This document shows positions 11,491 to 24,927 of a stretch of DNA of 64,000 bases, piece by piece. The DNA lies in the NCBI GenBank assembly GCA_026419785.1, contig JAODTK010001333.1, forward strand, positions 62,001 through 126,000, given 5' to 3'. Source of the DNA: Sclerodactyla briareus. Taxonomy: Eukaryota; Echinodermata; Holothuroidea; Dendrochirotida; Sclerodactylidae. Each line of letters starts with the position of its first letter. Position 1 is the first letter of the stretch. The position numbers were made by a program, and so were the translations under genes. The notes under the pieces are model-generated. The model had not been told where the DNA came from. It searched no databases and saw only the letters and a program-made list of their open reading frames with translations.

Positions 11491-12120
11491 GTTCCGCTCT
11501 GAAACTTGGTTTCGAAGAGAGACATAGTGGTCATTTTTTGTCAGGTTACACCTGCAGTTAGCTCTGGTTGTGTGAGATAGCAGGCGGGTGGGGGGCAGTA
11601 ACTCTTGGGATGGCTGGTATTTGATGGAATCTTATGGGTGACACTGGGATATTACAGAAAAACTTTATTAGAAGGACCAGTTTCACTAGAGCTGTGGTCT
11701 ACCTTTAGTCTCGCCAAAAGGTTAAACAAATGAATCAGGTCATAGGGGTTATGCAGTTGGTATAAATTGCTTCATTCATGCTCAAGTTCAAGTTTGTTGA
11801 ATTCCAATGAAAGTATTAAGTGTGGTCACAAGGTACTGGATAAGTGAACTGATAATGGGTACACAGAAAGTGAATTATTTGTTTATTGCATAATTTAGGC
11901 AATCTTAGTCACATCCACAAACTTATATGGTGAAGTGTCAATAATCAGTCCGTACGGATTTGAAATTGGGCACTGATAGTAGGGTGTTCCTGTTAAATCC
12001 TAATACCAGAATCTTAAAGCAAACTCATCACAGGCCTTGTGTAAATTTTCGGGCCTGGTGATAATAGATGTGAAAACATGACCGTAACCAGGCGAAGACC
12101 AATGGGGGCGGTCGCTTGTT
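11491..12120 (+). repeat. Family A repeat, second copy with hairpin end
   Basis: Starts with a stem-loop GAAAC-TTG-GTTTC at 11,501-11,513 followed by AGAGAGACATAGTGGTCA, the arrangement found at 37,800 and 45,881. The right half (about 11,763-12,120) aligns by eye with 46,617-46,970, including TGCATAATTTAGGCAATCTT, TTAGTCACATC and GAAATTGG(G/T)CACTGAT. It ends in AACCAGGCGAAGACC...GGGGGCGGTCGC at about 12,087-12,118. Confidence 0.7.
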
Positions 12121-12299
12121 ACCCAATCAATTCGATTGACCCACAAAAATTTACTGTAACATTTTTTGTTCCTACTTCTTTACCGGGGACGCGTTGTGCC
12201 AAACAAGAGACAAAGGAGTAAAACGTATTAGTCAGTTATTTTGAATTTCTAGGAATTTGTATGTGTTGATATGTGAAAATATGTGAATGTTCGTTTGAC

Positions 12300-12340
12300 A
12301 TGACGAAGGCGAGACCACTTTTTGGCGATCGCCTTGTTAT
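12300..12340 (+). repeat. Extra family A right terminus
   Basis: AAGGCGAGACCACTTTTTGGCGATCGCCTTGTTAT repeats the right-end signature of family A. Its exact palindrome GGCGATCGCC is at 12,324-12,333, about 220 bp beyond the previous right end. It could be the end of an outer copy into which another inserted, or a duplication. Confidence 0.65.
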
Positions 12341-15198
12341 AAATATTAACCAGTTGCTGTCAGAAGACCATGCCTCTTCAATTTACAGCTCCCTATCATA
12401 ATTGTCGGCATCCTGGATCTGGTAGTCGACCAAAACATTCCACTGGGCGCATCCGCCCACCATTGAGAGTAGAAAAGAAAGTCAGGAGCAGCTCTCAGTT
12501 CACATTTAAACTCGTTTAGGTTCGCTGTCAAAACCTGAGATGTTAACAATTCCAATCACGGATGGTATAGTCCGAAAAAGAAAAGAAGTTAGGACTTAAT
12601 TAGAGTCGGCGCCGGTTGTAGTGAGTGGTTAACCTGGATGATTTTATTAGAACGATACTACTCCACCTTCTTTTGCAGAGAGTGCACTGGTAGTGGAGTA
12701 GAACTGTTTCATAATACAGAATGGGTGGGGGCAGTCGCTCCCAGATTATGAGTTGGCGGCCAGGCCAGGCGTTCATTATAACCGGGGGAAACACAGGTAG
12801 GTGATATTTAAGGTAAACAACATGATTCATTTTATACAGTCTAAAACCTGAAAACAGTCGTATGGCAATTGGTACCGGTACTCTCTGAACACTGTATTGC
12901 ACGCCAACTTCGCAGCATGTGTCATAAAGTTGAACACGGTGCCAAATTCGAATTATGTCCAATCGCTACGCGGAAAGTGTTCAATAATGTGAGAGTATCA
13001 GGGATTGGTCGAGAACGGACAGGGCCGAGACCGAGGACCAGCCTCACATCTTGAGTCTCTACATGTAGGTAGAGCGTCTCGGTCGAGAAGTCGAAACCGA
13101 GACCGGCGATTTGAGAATCATCGAGACTGGGTCTCGAATACATCCCTGGAGAGATACAAGTTAAATGATGGTGACAAGTAGTGTCTTTAGGTAAGGCCTC
13201 TTTATTGAGAGTAAACTGCATCGAGGGAGAGGTTTTCTCGCTTTTATGTTAGTTTCGAAGAGGACAAGACTTCGTTGGATATATCAACTAGCGAAAAGAA
13301 AAGGAAAAAAATGAAAATTAAGACGCGGCTTGATGCGTTCGATAAATATTAATATCGATCGGTATTTATACCGCCCGATGATATGTCAATGAAAAAGTAG
13401 TCCAGGTATATGTTGGATGAATATGCAGTAGTGGCAAGAGTGTGGGGATTGGGTGGGGGTGAGTTAACCCCCTCCAGCTAGACAGAAGAATATACTATGC
13501 TGGGCAAGAAACGTGTTGTGATGCGAGATGATGAAACTGCATGCGAGTGAGAAAAAAACTCACACATCTGTAAAAAAAATCCAAATTGAATCACGACCTG
13601 ACCCGCCGGTGTCGCTCGCCGTGGGTTCGACATCCGCAAGATGCTGTATAATATCAGCAAGAGACACGGAAGCAACAATTATCAAGCGAGTCATGCCAAA
13701 CTAGAGCGAATCATATCATTTTTTACGATCTTTTCCCCTGAGCAGTTGGAATCATCAGCTTACTGTTTTCGTTTGAGTTCAAGTTACGGTATACTGCTAT
13801 ATAATAGTGTAGTTAAAGCAATGATACTTCTATTCCCCCGTTTGCTATCACCTGACGAATTTTACCTATAAAGTTCATCCGCAGTGCGCCAAATATCGCC
13901 ATAGATATCAAAATGTTTTGTTGTGAAGTATAGTCGACACGATTCATACGACGCGCTCAGTCGATAGTGTAAACTGGCACCTGTTCCCCTGTTCGCTGGT
14001 TAACACCACGCCTTTTCTCTCGCAGATAGACTTAGCTGAATAGGGGGCGGTTATGGTTTCATGTTGTTAATATATTATATTATTCTAGGACAAGCTTATC
14101 TCCATGTATTTTCGCTGACTAGCCCAAGCCCCGGGCATGCTGTCTGGAGCCTATACAGAACGAAAGAGTCAGTGTGGAACTCCGTGTTGCTAAGCCACGT
14201 CAGCGCCTCACATTGGAGTGTTGTAGTGACGTGTGATTTGGGCGAAATGATGCGCTTTCGTCAGAAAATTAGAATAGTTCCGCTGAAAGCTCCTCCAATT
14301 CGAGCTACACAATAATAAGCCTAGTCATCCCGTGATGTTTTATTAACCTCCAGATGGGGTTTCTGTCAGACGCAATCGATTTGTATTCCCGAATTAACTA
14401 TGTTGTTTCTGTGCTCCGAATAGAAGCGTCTGCTTTCCCCCGCGTTTCCTGAAACAGGGTAACACTCACTGAAGATGTTACCGAATCTTGCACTATGATA
14501 TACCTCCTTTAACTATGAAGCAACAAGGTAGTTTGGGGGCATTTGGTAGAAGACATTCGCAGATAGAGAGTAAACAACTGAAATTGTTTCACGATGTTAC
14601 AACGCCATAGGGCGCCTCCTCACTTTGGTTGGTTTGGTTTTGGTTGGTTGGGTTTGGGTCTCTATGACGGAACTTTGAACAGGATCATACAGCACGCGCT
14701 CTGTCCTCTCCATTAATATAATAGCCTCCATATCTACTTCCGTAATCAAACGAGTGAGCGCATGTACTGAGTTGACACTGCTATATAGACGAACTGAGAA
14801 AACAATACCATACAACAGCATCATGTTTCGTTTCGTAACTTTTCTATGTCTACGTAAGGCATGCACAGCCGACTTTAGGCATCGGGCGCCCGAACTTTAT
14901 AGTCCAGAAAGAAAAATTCCCGCAACGTATGGAAAGGCGATGCACAAACCATTTGCTTGAGGACACTACAATGTACACACACGGCACTTCCCACATGCAG
15001 TGGTCTCTACCAGTATGTGTCTCCCCGTCGCGTTCATGCAATTAATAGTTAGGGGGTAAAAACACGAACTGGTTCGTGTGCTAATACGATGTTACAACAT
15101 ACAGATGCATTTCTTTTTCTTCAGTGTAGCTCGCACGGGTAGATTTCTTCCTCTTTAATTTTTACAGCATTAGGCTGCCATTGACCTTGAACCTCACG
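12341..15198. other. No recognisable gene; one inverted GTCTCG/CGAGAC tract
   Basis: Several open frames of 60-120 codons occur on both strands at 12.35-13.2 and 14.6-14.9 kb with no recognisable domain. TTGG-type repetition lies near 14,625-14,660. An isolated GTGGGTTCGACATCC near 13,620 resembles a tRNA B box, but no A box or fold accompanies it. Confidence 0.4.
13010..13135. repeat. Degenerate GAGACC/GTCTCG repeat with hairpin
   Basis: GGCCGAGACCGAGG, GTCTCGGTCGAG and AAACCGAGACCGG words recur in both orientations. GTCTCGGT (13,076-13,083) and ACCGAGAC (13,096-13,103) form a perfect 8-bp stem. Confidence 0.7.
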
Positions 15199-15318
15199 GC
15201 TATGAATATTAATCTCCCTTTAATACCTCAATGCTATGAATATTAACCCTTTAAATACCTCCATGCTTGGTAGTAATTTCCCTTAATACATCATGCTATG
15301 AATATTTAATTTCCTTCC
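15199..15318 (+). repeat. Tandem repeat of ~33 bp, about 3.5 copies
   Basis: The unit GCTATGAATATTAA followed by (T)CCCTTTAATACCTCAAT repeats with starts near 15,199, 15,233, 15,265 (most diverged) and 15,293. Confidence 0.8.
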
Positions 15319-15664
15319 TTCCGGTTATCGGGTACGCGCCAGCGAAATTACATCGCCCAGATGTTGAAGGGTTGTAATCGCCTGTCGATCCGAGGAGAGG
15401 AGCAAGGGAGTAGGCCTCGTAGTATGAGCATCTTCGTTTGTGGGATAGTCGACCAGGAATATACCGGCAATAAGAGGGAAAATTTACGATTACGAGATGA
15501 GTGGAATCAGCGGGGGAACTTGAGGCTGTTGATCGAATCCTTGACCGGCTTTTATGCACTGGGGCGCGCATCCACCGCTTACTGTTATAAAAGATATCAT
15601 TATGGTTCCAGCCGTCCAACGAAATGTCAGAATAATAGATTCAGAAATAGTGAAAACGTCCGAA

Positions 15665-15679
15665 CCCCCCCCCCCCCCC
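15665..15679. repeat. C run, 15 bases
   Basis: Uninterrupted C homopolymer followed by TTAAAAAA. Confidence 0.95.
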
Positions 15680-16021
15680 TTAAAAAATGAGTGATGTGGT
15701 AAGGGGTAGAGTGGAGCGGATGACACCGCATAGCGCTGGTGGCCCCTAAAAGCATAGGCCTTAAAACCGAGGGCACTATGATATCAGATATTTGTTTGCA
15801 CGAAAACTCCATGGTACTAGACAGACCTGTTATCGTTCTGTTGTTGGTATTTAACGACAACTTATCTGACCCCAAAAATTTTTTTTGTTTTTTAAGTGTT
15901 TATTAGTAGCATTAGTTAGGTACGACATTTGCTTATTTGTTTTCACCTTCAATTCCATTCCGTGAATTCTAACTCTTGAAATGTTCTAGAAAGACTGCCG
16001 GGAGTGCAGCAGCTTTTCCAA

Positions 16022-16040
16022 CCCCCCCCCCCCCCCCCCC
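16022..16040. repeat. C run, 19 bases
   Basis: Uninterrupted C homopolymer, one of the longest in the window. Confidence 0.95.
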
Positions 16041-17149
16041 AGTTGGAATGCTCGGTGACTTTTCAGTGTATTCATACTGTTCGTTTTCTCTCTTTCCTCT
16101 CAACACGGTCGTTAGGCTATAGCTAGAATGCAGAAAGAAACGGGAGAAAGAAGAGAAGTCTGGATACACTCAAAGACACAGAGGTAAGTGTATAGAGTTA
16201 CTGGACAGCAGCCTCTTCTAGTCGAGTCGCAAGTATACCCTTGTTGACCGGTACCGATGATGGGTATTGACCATCATGTACAAATATCGCGCTTGGAGTA
16301 TTGTAAAACGACCGGAGCTGAGAAGAGGCAGTAAGGTGCATGCGGATAACGGAATTAATTAAACTCTGATAGTCGGATTCCTGAGCCAAACGTGGAAAGT
16401 GTCAGAATAAGTTGTAAACGGACATTGCAGAGATAAGTTTTGCCACCGCAAACAATTATCTGAATACTATAATAATTATATTATTATGATCACCCGTTAA
16501 AGCGCTGTTGAGCAACCTTGGGTTGGATACAGCGCTCCATGAATCATGATCATCATTTCAGGGGGATATGCAAATATACTCAAAAAGCTAAGAGCGTTCC
16601 AAGGCCAAACACCGTGTACGTCCAGTCGGCATCAGTGTGAGACCAGTTTGTTGAGAGTAGTAGATCTACCAAATTCGGAATATGGAGTTGCATTACAGTA
16701 GAAAAAGAAACAAACAACCTGCCATCAAAGTGCTCAGGGGTTTTTCCTTTTCCAGTTATTAGTGTTACAAACCAGGACTGCCAATTCTCTACTAGAATGA
16801 ACGTTTTCACGAACTAGGTTTGGGTTCTCGAAGTCATGAGGACAGCTGTCGAGGGTCAATATATGATAAACGGGTAGCCGAGAGTCCTCGGCAACTGGAG
16901 GAGAGGGATTACCAGGAAGGGTAGGCCTCAAGAATGCCCCCAACACAAAGGGATTCCACCCCCTATTCCGAGCAGCCCCACCAACTGTAGGTACAACCTA
17001 CGACAGCTGAGGCTGAACTATGGTTTTTTCTGTGAGTCTGAAGACCAACCATTAATTAACTACCTCACGTGACATGGAATTCTCCTGTTTTGGAGCATTA
17101 TGATAATTATTCAGGGGCTGCACCCTATTGGGAACGAGCCCAGAAGTAC

Positions 17150-17520
17150 TAATTCGCCCAATTTTTTTGAAGATAAATCAAGGGCGTTCTGAAGGACGCA
17201 ACCTACTAGGACTAAAACATTTTCCGGAAGGCTAGTCCATCGCTGTGACTCTCTGTGGAAAGAAGTGTTTCCGAAGATACCATCTTTCAGCGAGTACCTC
17301 GAAGCTGAGGGTGGTGCCAGAGTAGTAAGTACTGGGGAAAATCAAAGAAGCCATCGAATGCCAAATCATCAAGTCTATGGACAATTTGAAAGACCTGGAT
17401 CAAACACCCCGCGAACCTGCCTCAGCTCCATTGAAGTTGGGCGTACGCCCGAAGCTTTTTTCCCGTACAGGAAATCTCTCGGGCTACAATTAATTTAGTA
17501 GAACTCAATTGAGGTCTCGG
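17150..17520 (-). mobile_element. LINE fragment, CR1-like polymerase C-terminus
   Basis: On the plus strand the words TATGGACAATTTGAAAG, CTGGATCAAA, CCTCAGCTCCATTGAAGTT and GAAGTGTTTCCGAA match in order and spacing the antisense C-terminal region of the LINE fragments at 5.1-5.3, 19.1-19.25 and 24.6-24.8 kb. The element is therefore on the minus strand. The thumb motif PHLEYS itself is not preserved, so the call rests on similarity to the other copies. Confidence 0.6.
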
Positions 17521-19009
17521 TACACCACACAGGCTTTGCATATGAATGTTGCATCGCGAAATCTATTACTATTAGTAGGATTACAATAGGCTGTAGGGTA
17601 GGATTACAATAGGCTGTGCCTAGTAACAGCGATGTTCTAATCCCCCTCGCCATCTTCTCAGCGAGATTCTTCCACATATTGAGATGAGCGTCTTGACAGT
17701 CCGGAAGTTGGAGTGTAAAGGAGGACGCCCTCAGTGAGCTCGAGAGCTCAGTATTTTCTCGGTTTCCATCATCGATATGTCGAACTTCGATCATGGCATC
17801 TCACTTTATTTTGTGGCAGGACTGGGAGTGGGGCGCGCCCAGTGAAAAAAAATAAAAATAGGCTGGATGACCGTCTAAAAACAGGGCTGTCGTCCTAGTG
17901 TTGGCCCCTGCATCCGCGATTCTATGAATAGCGGACATGAATAATTAGGAGCGATCGACGTTCCGCAACCGCACCCGTAACCCCTATCCCGCGCTCGCTG
18001 GAAATAAACTTCATACTCTCGTCGTTCGTGAAAGTAAAAAGGTTTTCATACGTGCACGGGGCCAGTGACGAATCCGGCATAAGCGACTGACCTAAACGAG
18101 CGCTGCATCGGTTCTGGTCTCAGCGCCTTTCCAAAACGACTCCTTGCGTTGTGGGATATTTTCATGGTGCAATCAAAGAATTGACATAATCCGGTAATAG
18201 GATATGGTTAGCCTAGAGACAAAAAAAAATAGATAAAAAAAGTTGCGTTTTCGAACTCGAATCCTCGCATGTTCTCGTTCTTAGAAAATGTAGAATTATT
18301 GTTCAGTCATTAGGGCAAGTGTTCAGTAGGTGGTGATACCTCCCAAAATGCATTTCCGCGGGGTAATCAATGGCTGTTTTGCGCTAGTGAATATGAATAT
18401 TGTTGCCTTTCGCGAGCAGCCAATTGTTATGATGGAAATTAATGTTGAAAGGCTAACATCACAATTTAACCAGGTTCATCCAACTTCATAGGGGAGACTA
18501 ACATTGAATGGCATGTTGAAGTTGTTACATCCGGCACCCACTCTTCAGTTGAGTGGGAGAGTCATCATGAATGACCTAAAGGGAACTTCAAGCCAAATTA
18601 TTACTCGTTTTGGTGTTATAATGTTAAGGAATAAAAAATCATTCAAATATCACTTGTTCAGGTTCATAGCATGTCCGTAATGGGAGATATGGCTTCCTCA
18701 AATTTCATTTTTGCTGATGCGGCCAAAACTGCAACCTTTTTGTGATGTAAGATCTACCAGTCATAAGGAAAAAGATTTGTAACATTTTCTCTCAAACTGG
18801 TAGATTATGACGTCATAAATGTGCCAATTTGCAAAATTGCCAACTTAGCAGGGATTATTTTTATCTCAAAAATTCTAACTTTACAAACCGAACATTTGCT
18901 ATGAACATGGAAAAAAGTTTGATGCATGATTTTCAATGACACATAAGGAAATTTAAATTGGTTGGCTGGAAAATTGTCCTTTGAAGACAACAATTCAAGG
19001 TTAAAGGAG
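17521..19009. other. No recognisable gene; short direct duplication
   Basis: TAGGATTACAATAGGCTGT occurs twice in tandem at about 17,576-17,617. A 99-codon minus-strand frame at 17,495-17,794 is not recognisable. The remainder is AT-rich with no supported feature. Confidence 0.4.
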
Positions 19010-19590
19010 AACACAGAAACTAGAAGAATTCTCCAATAGTTCCCGAAAATCGTAAATACGTCCTGAAAACATAATTGCGATAGAAAATACTACCGAATGT
19101 CTAATCGCACTGTTTACCCCCGACGCTCGAGCAATTCCTCCTGTCAGTGGTAACATTGGAAATATACAAACAAGTAGTCGAAAGGAAGGTCATCGAAGCA
19201 ATGGACAATTTAGAAAATCTGAGTCGACACTCCGAATTCACTTTAGCTTAATTGAAGTCAGACAAGACGCTTCAACCTGACACTCACCGGCGGACTCGCA
19301 GTCAGTGTAATAATCTCTATAATACTCCTGTGAACGTCTCCACGATACCATGCACTTTCGCGAGATAGGATTACCACACTTGCACGAATACTCCAGGTGA
19401 GGTTTACAACGCGTAAACAGCTGACAACAATTGTATGTCAAGAAAACAGAAATTACGTTCAATCAAGCCGAGCATCCAATTACCTCCTAGACGTTCCGCA
19501 CATGACGTGGGAAGGTTCAATGTATGATCGATATACACACCAATATCTTCTTAGAATCAAACACATTGATTCTTGCCCATTATAGCATAC
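19010..19590 (-). mobile_element. LINE fragment, CR1-like polymerase C-terminus
   Basis: The minus strand encodes, across frameshifts, DLGVYID(H)TLN (near 19,540), MLGLIERNF.FLD (about 19,470-19,430), KPHLEYS followed by a GNPISRK segment (about 19,405-19,360), and a C-terminal TVRLDIR / FSQ stretch near 19,100. This is the succession seen at the end of CR1-like ORF2 proteins. Plus-strand words such as GAATACTCCAGGTGAGGT are shared with the 5.4 and 25.3 kb copies. It is 5-prime truncated and frame-broken. Confidence 0.85.
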
Positions 19591-19735
19591 CCAGGAAAGC
19601 CAAATGCTTAGTGATTCCTGACTCTATGAAACATATAGCTAGACACAAGGACAAATGGGGAGATTGCACCAGCTAATTCATAGGCAACATAACATATGAC
19701 AAATTTCCCATATCCCAACCACCACTAGTGTTCCT
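19591..19735. other. Spacer between LINE fragment and tandem array
   Basis: No recognisable feature. Confidence 0.4.
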
Positions 19736-21445
19736 ATTCTCTTGATAAGGAAGCTCACATGAATTTCAAGATTTTCAGACTCTGACCTGAACCTATGGTG
19801 AACCCTCAGATGACCTCTGAACGGAACCCAAAACAATAGGGTTCAGGGTACTTATTGTGGGGAACCACACAAACCAAGTATGGCGTATCCATTAAGTGAA
19901 GTTGAGTATCATGTTTACAAGCCAAAATTGCGACAAAATATCGACTATTCACAACTTTTCAATTTCTGACCAAAATCCACCCAACCATAAAACCAAAAAA
20001 ACAATAGGAGTTCATGTACTACCATAAGAGAGTCACACAAAAATTTCAACTGATCAGACCGACCAACATATCTGGACTTATCGTGTTTACAAGGTTTCCC
20101 ACCTTTGACCTCTGGTGACTCTGAAGACCTCTGGCGACCTAAACAATAGGGGCATGTACTCAGCATGGGAACACACATACTAAAGTGATGAACTTCATCC
20201 AACGAGCTAAATTTGCCAAAGTAGTCAATTTTTTTCACACCTTTTCCAATTCTTCCTTGAATCGACCCCCGCTTTGCACCCAAAACAATGGGGTTCATGT
20301 ACTATAGAAAGCTGCATACCGAGTTTAACCTCATGGACCGGGGCATCTGGACTTAGTGGTACCAAGTTTTCAGACTTTGACTTCTCTAGACCACTCAGAG
20401 ACCTTGACTGACCCTAAAAAAAATAGGGTTCTGTACTAATCAGGGGAACCACATAGAAGTATGAACTGAGCCCCAACGAGCTAAGATTTGCCAAATATCA
20501 ATTTGTCACATTTCCAATTCTTCCTGAATTCTGACCCCCGATTTGCACCAAACCAACTGGGGTTCTTGTACTCCTACTAAGAAGCTGCATACCGAATTTT
20601 TAACATCATCGGACCGCATTATTGAATTATGGGTTACCAAGATTTTTCAGGGACGTGACCCTCGGTCTTGCCTAAGATGACATTTGACCTGACCCCAAAA
20701 CAATAATGATCAGGTACCTCAATATGGGGAACCAATATACCGAGTTAGAAATCGATGCCATTCAAGCGAGGTCGGTTATCATGTAACAGTAAAATCAGCA
20801 AAATTATCAATTTTCCCACATTCACATTTCCCCCCACCCCCACACCCAACACCCTCAATCTGACCCCCGATTTAACACAAAAAACAATAGGGTTTATGTG
20901 CTCCTCATAAGAAGAAAGCTCGCATCCGGCATTCAACCTCACGGACCAGGCATTCTGGACCTTTCGAGTAAAGTGTTTTTCAGAATTGACCTCTCTTGAC
21001 TCAGATGACCGTGACGATCCCAACAATGGGGATCAGGTACTCATTTTATGCGGAAACCCATTACCAAGTAAACTCGATCATCCTAGTGGGGTCGGAGTTA
21101 TCGCTGTTACGAGCTAAATGGCCACAAATTATCAATTTGTTAAATTCTCAATTCTGTTCCCGAATCAGACCCCCGAATTACACCAAGAACAATAGGGTTC
21201 CTGTACTACTCATAAGAAAGCTGCATACCGAGTTTCAACCTGATGGCCAAGGCATTGGACTTATCGTGTTTTTAAACAAAGGAACTTTTCAAGAAGATTT
21301 TCAACCTGTGACCATCTCTTGACTTCAGATGACCTTCGACCTGACCCAAAAAACAATAGGGATCATGTACTCATTATGGGGAACCCAATACAAAGTATGA
21401 ACTTGATCCACCACAGGCGGGGTGAGTATCGTGTAACAGGGCTAG
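19736..21445. repeat. Family B: dimeric tandem array, about 11 half-units
   Basis: The landmark CAATAGGG(T/A)TCA(T/G)GTACT recurs near 19,841, 20,005, 20,144, 20,286, 20,421, 20,555, 20,701, 20,885, 21,023, 21,190 and 21,353, which is every 135-185 bp. Alternate half-units differ. One type continues TCATAAGAA(A)GCTGCATACCGA, and the other continues ATTATGGGGAACCCA and AAGTATGAACTTGATCC. The full unit is therefore a dimer of about 300 bp. Both halves carry TGACCTC and GACCTGACCCC words. Copies differ by numerous indels. No coding potential. Confidence 0.85.
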
Positions 21446-24400
21446 GCGGCACACAACACATGTCATGACTGCAAGATTCTCGACTTAGTTCAAGGATCAA
21501 AAAGCGTGGCGTTTTATGATAACGAAAGTTGCATACTTGGTCCTTTGTTGGCGTGAAACATTTGCCAATCAGGAGATCATTTGGATAGTTTGTCTGAATC
21601 CTTTGAACATTCTATGCAGGCAATTCCTAGAGAGGTCACTCCCAACACAACCTGTGGTCGGTCCCGCCAATTGTTGACTCATGTTGCACAAAATCATCTA
21701 GATCATTGATATAAGTAGTCATGAAAAAAAAAGGACCAAGAAAAGTAACACTATATTAAGGGGTAATGAAATCGAGACGGACAGCGAGTCGATTTGGGCT
21801 TCTCTGCTATTCTTGTTGGCCATTTCTTAGCTTTCCACGGAGGGAGAAAATTCCCGAAAACTGACGGTTTCATCGAACTTTGAAAATATTGGAATGCAAT
21901 CTCGTGCATTTTCCTTCCCGTCGTAATTTGCATCCTTAGTTGCGTTGGGGTTCAAATCGTCCGAGGTAAACTTATTACGTGATCCCTACTACTTCAAGTT
22001 GTTAAGATGATAATATCTTCTCGAAAAACCAGGATCGAAAGTACAGTCCCCCTCAAGTTTTGATTCTTTTGCTGAGTTTGAGATGGGACATGAACAAAAT
22101 TACACTGCACAGCCTATGCATAGTCAATACAGCGCATGGCCTATCGTCGTTTCCTTACCGCGACAGTCTCTTTTTTCACCATATATGCCCTCTTTCGAAG
22201 GTTGTAGAAGTGCTTGAAAGCCTATACTCTTTTCTGCGACGGTGAGGGCCTACAATCGCTTCTGAATATTCAGTACATCATCTTGGACCTGTCGTCCCTC
22301 CATCAACGGTCGAGTTTGCACGCAATATAAGGAGAGTGGTCTTCCTCTACATTTTCTGATCTGTAACGCTGGCATCTTTGCTTATGAAAAAGTGGGTGCC
22401 GGTCTTTTCTTATGGTGTGTGGTGGGGGGGGGGGAGGGCTGGAAGGTAGTTTCTTCCAGCCCAATTCCACGTCCCCAGACGCCCCCCAGATTGCCGGATT
22501 GGCACGTTCGAGTTGTTCCATGTACATTCGAACCCCGCCCGTTTTCTTCTCAAGAAGGATTCTCTATCGGCTCAGATTGTCCAGAATAATTCCAATGTGT
22601 AGATATTTTTCTGTTGGTGGCCACTTCACTCGTACGGCATTTCTTTTTGGGAATAAAGGGTAGAGACTCCTTTTGTCCCCTGATTTGCGCACCTGGGTGA
22701 AAGGCTAAGGGAACGGTATGACAGTGCATGGAACTTGAATCACGCCTGTCTTTTTTCTTGTTGTATTACCACCCGAGAAAGTTAGCAATATCTTGGTACA
22801 GTACAAACACCTGCGCGGATTGTGCCACCATTCACCGTCCCAAGTGCCACGGTGGGCCCCCTCCCGCAGTGTTCGAAATAACTAAAATAACAAGGTCTCC
22901 AACAACTGAATACGGTGGTTATCTATTTACACATTCCGAACGTATACTCAACTTTGGGCCCGGACAAGAACATTAATTATGACAAACTCCTTTAATAGTC
23001 CTCCAACACAAAAACTCCGACAGCAATGAGGCCCGGGGGAAAACCCCCCCCGCTCTGCCCGAACAACCATCTAAAACACAAGAAACCTCCCCCTGACCAC
23101 CAAATGCGAATGAAAACAGGGCAATAGTCCAGATGAATGAAATGGGATGCCGGTGGATGAGCGTTGAAAGTGATCACGAGGGATTAGTACATGGGGTGAA
23201 AGAATATGTATGAGGTTAGCATGCGGCGCCGACACGGACAACTGGACAACACGAAAAGAAATCGGATGAAATGACGATGAATTGTGACACATAACCAATC
23301 AACAACTACAGTCCGGCCCAGCGAGAGTTAAACATATTGACCTGTTGCCCAACTGCTGGGTTGTAATGTCAAAGCTGTAAGTTTTCTTTTTCCTAGTTCG
23401 GTCTCAAATTCCTGCTATTGGTGAGGTTCTCATATACCACGGGTTAGCTGAAAGGCTTTGTGTCTCTATGTTCTAGATTTTATATTCTCGTTTCGTCAGG
23501 ATGGAGATTCTAGTTAATGAAGCCGACTGCATAGTTCGAGCAGGTCGAATATCCAACTTGCATCCGAGAGTCCAATTCATGGTCGCTTAATACCAAATAC
23601 AAGTACCCGATGAGAAGGGGGAGGGGGGGGGGGGAGGGGAGGATTTATCGATTCAAGTTTTCGGAAATCAACTTTACCATTTTATTGAGAAACCGTTTCT
23701 GCCCGGCTTCACACAAACTGGTCACGTAATAAAAAAAGAAGGGGCGGGGGGTGTAAACAATAGCTTCTTGCGATTTTATTTTAAAGAAAGAATAGTGTCG
23801 TTCGTCCACGCATTGTTGGTATGTTTGGGTAGCAGCAACATGAAACACCATAAAGTTCGATAAAAAAGTACTCTAGACAGACTGGAGGATGATTGGGCAT
23901 GGTAAACGGCCATGTATTAGTTAGCACACACATAGAACGTTATCATGACATTCAAAAAAATGTTCTCATGAGGTTAAATGTTGTGTTCTTAAAACATTTT
24001 AAAGACGTTTTCAATTAACGTAACATTTTTACAAAAAACGTTTTAAATAATTTATATTATTGTTCTACCGAATTACATGTTTGTCCAACACTGTTCTGTA
24101 CATCATATTTACCACAATATAATGTTTGGGCATAAACGAACTCATAACAGTCCAACGACGTTGTCGTCTGTGTTTGATGCACTACTAACAGTGGTTAGTC
24201 ATGTGAATTTAGCGTGGGTTTAAAAACAAAACCAATTTGCTGACAGTCTTGAGCATTGCATGGTATACGCTTAGTGTGTGGGCAACACTGACAAAACGAA
24301 TAAGGAAGTGTATCGTGATATGATTAGACAGACGTGAAGATTTCCAGTGATTTGGTGAACGCAAGATAGACCGATAATTAACAGGTTCCGAAACAAAATG

Positions 24401-24595
24401 AGGACTTCGTGGAAGGCCTAGGAGTCCCGCCCTTTGCGCCAACTTAGTGTCAGGTTAATACAACTAGAGGGGAGAGCCACGAACCTTGCCCTCTCGTGAC
24501 CACCGCCTGCGTTTAGCTAGTTCTCTCTAGGTTCAATGTATGTGTTATCACTTTAACCTCTCCCAGGGTGGTCAATTTTAATGTGTGCTATTCCA
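21446..24595. other. No recognisable gene; G-rich tracts and AACGTTTT-rich patch
   Basis: G-rich runs occur near 22,425-22,436 and 23,618-23,640. An AT-rich patch at about 23,950-24,060 repeats AACATTTT/AACGTTTT words. Open frames of 60-88 codons show no recognisable domain. Confidence 0.4.
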
Positions 24596-24927
24596 CTCAT
24601 AATAACTCTCTGGGAGGAGAAATAGTTCCGAATGTCCAATCTACAGCGTTTACCACGAAGCTTGAGGGCAAATGACCCCTAGTTGGTGGTAACTTTGAGA
24701 AAAACTAAACGAAAGTAGTGGAAGGAGAGGCTCTCGAATCTATGAACAATTTTAAAAAACCGAATCAAATCACTCGAATCGTCTCAGCTCCCTCGAAGTT
24801 AGACCGAGACGCCATAATCTCTCCTCGTAAGGTTAATCTATAAGACAGTGAATTAATCAAGTGGCCCTCCGCTGAACGTTTTCAATTAACCTGCTTGTCT
24901 TTCGAGAAATATGGATTTCAAACTTGG

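Larger units (their letters stand above)
15319..17149. other. No recognisable gene; two long C runs
   Basis: Open frames of 60-109 codons at 15.3-15.9 and 16.2-16.9 kb encode nothing recognisable. The C runs are listed separately. Confidence 0.4.

Noticed and set aside
13600-13640. Possible tRNA gene (GGGTTCGACATCC)
   Set aside because: Isolated B-box-like word with no A box, acceptor stem or cloverleaf.
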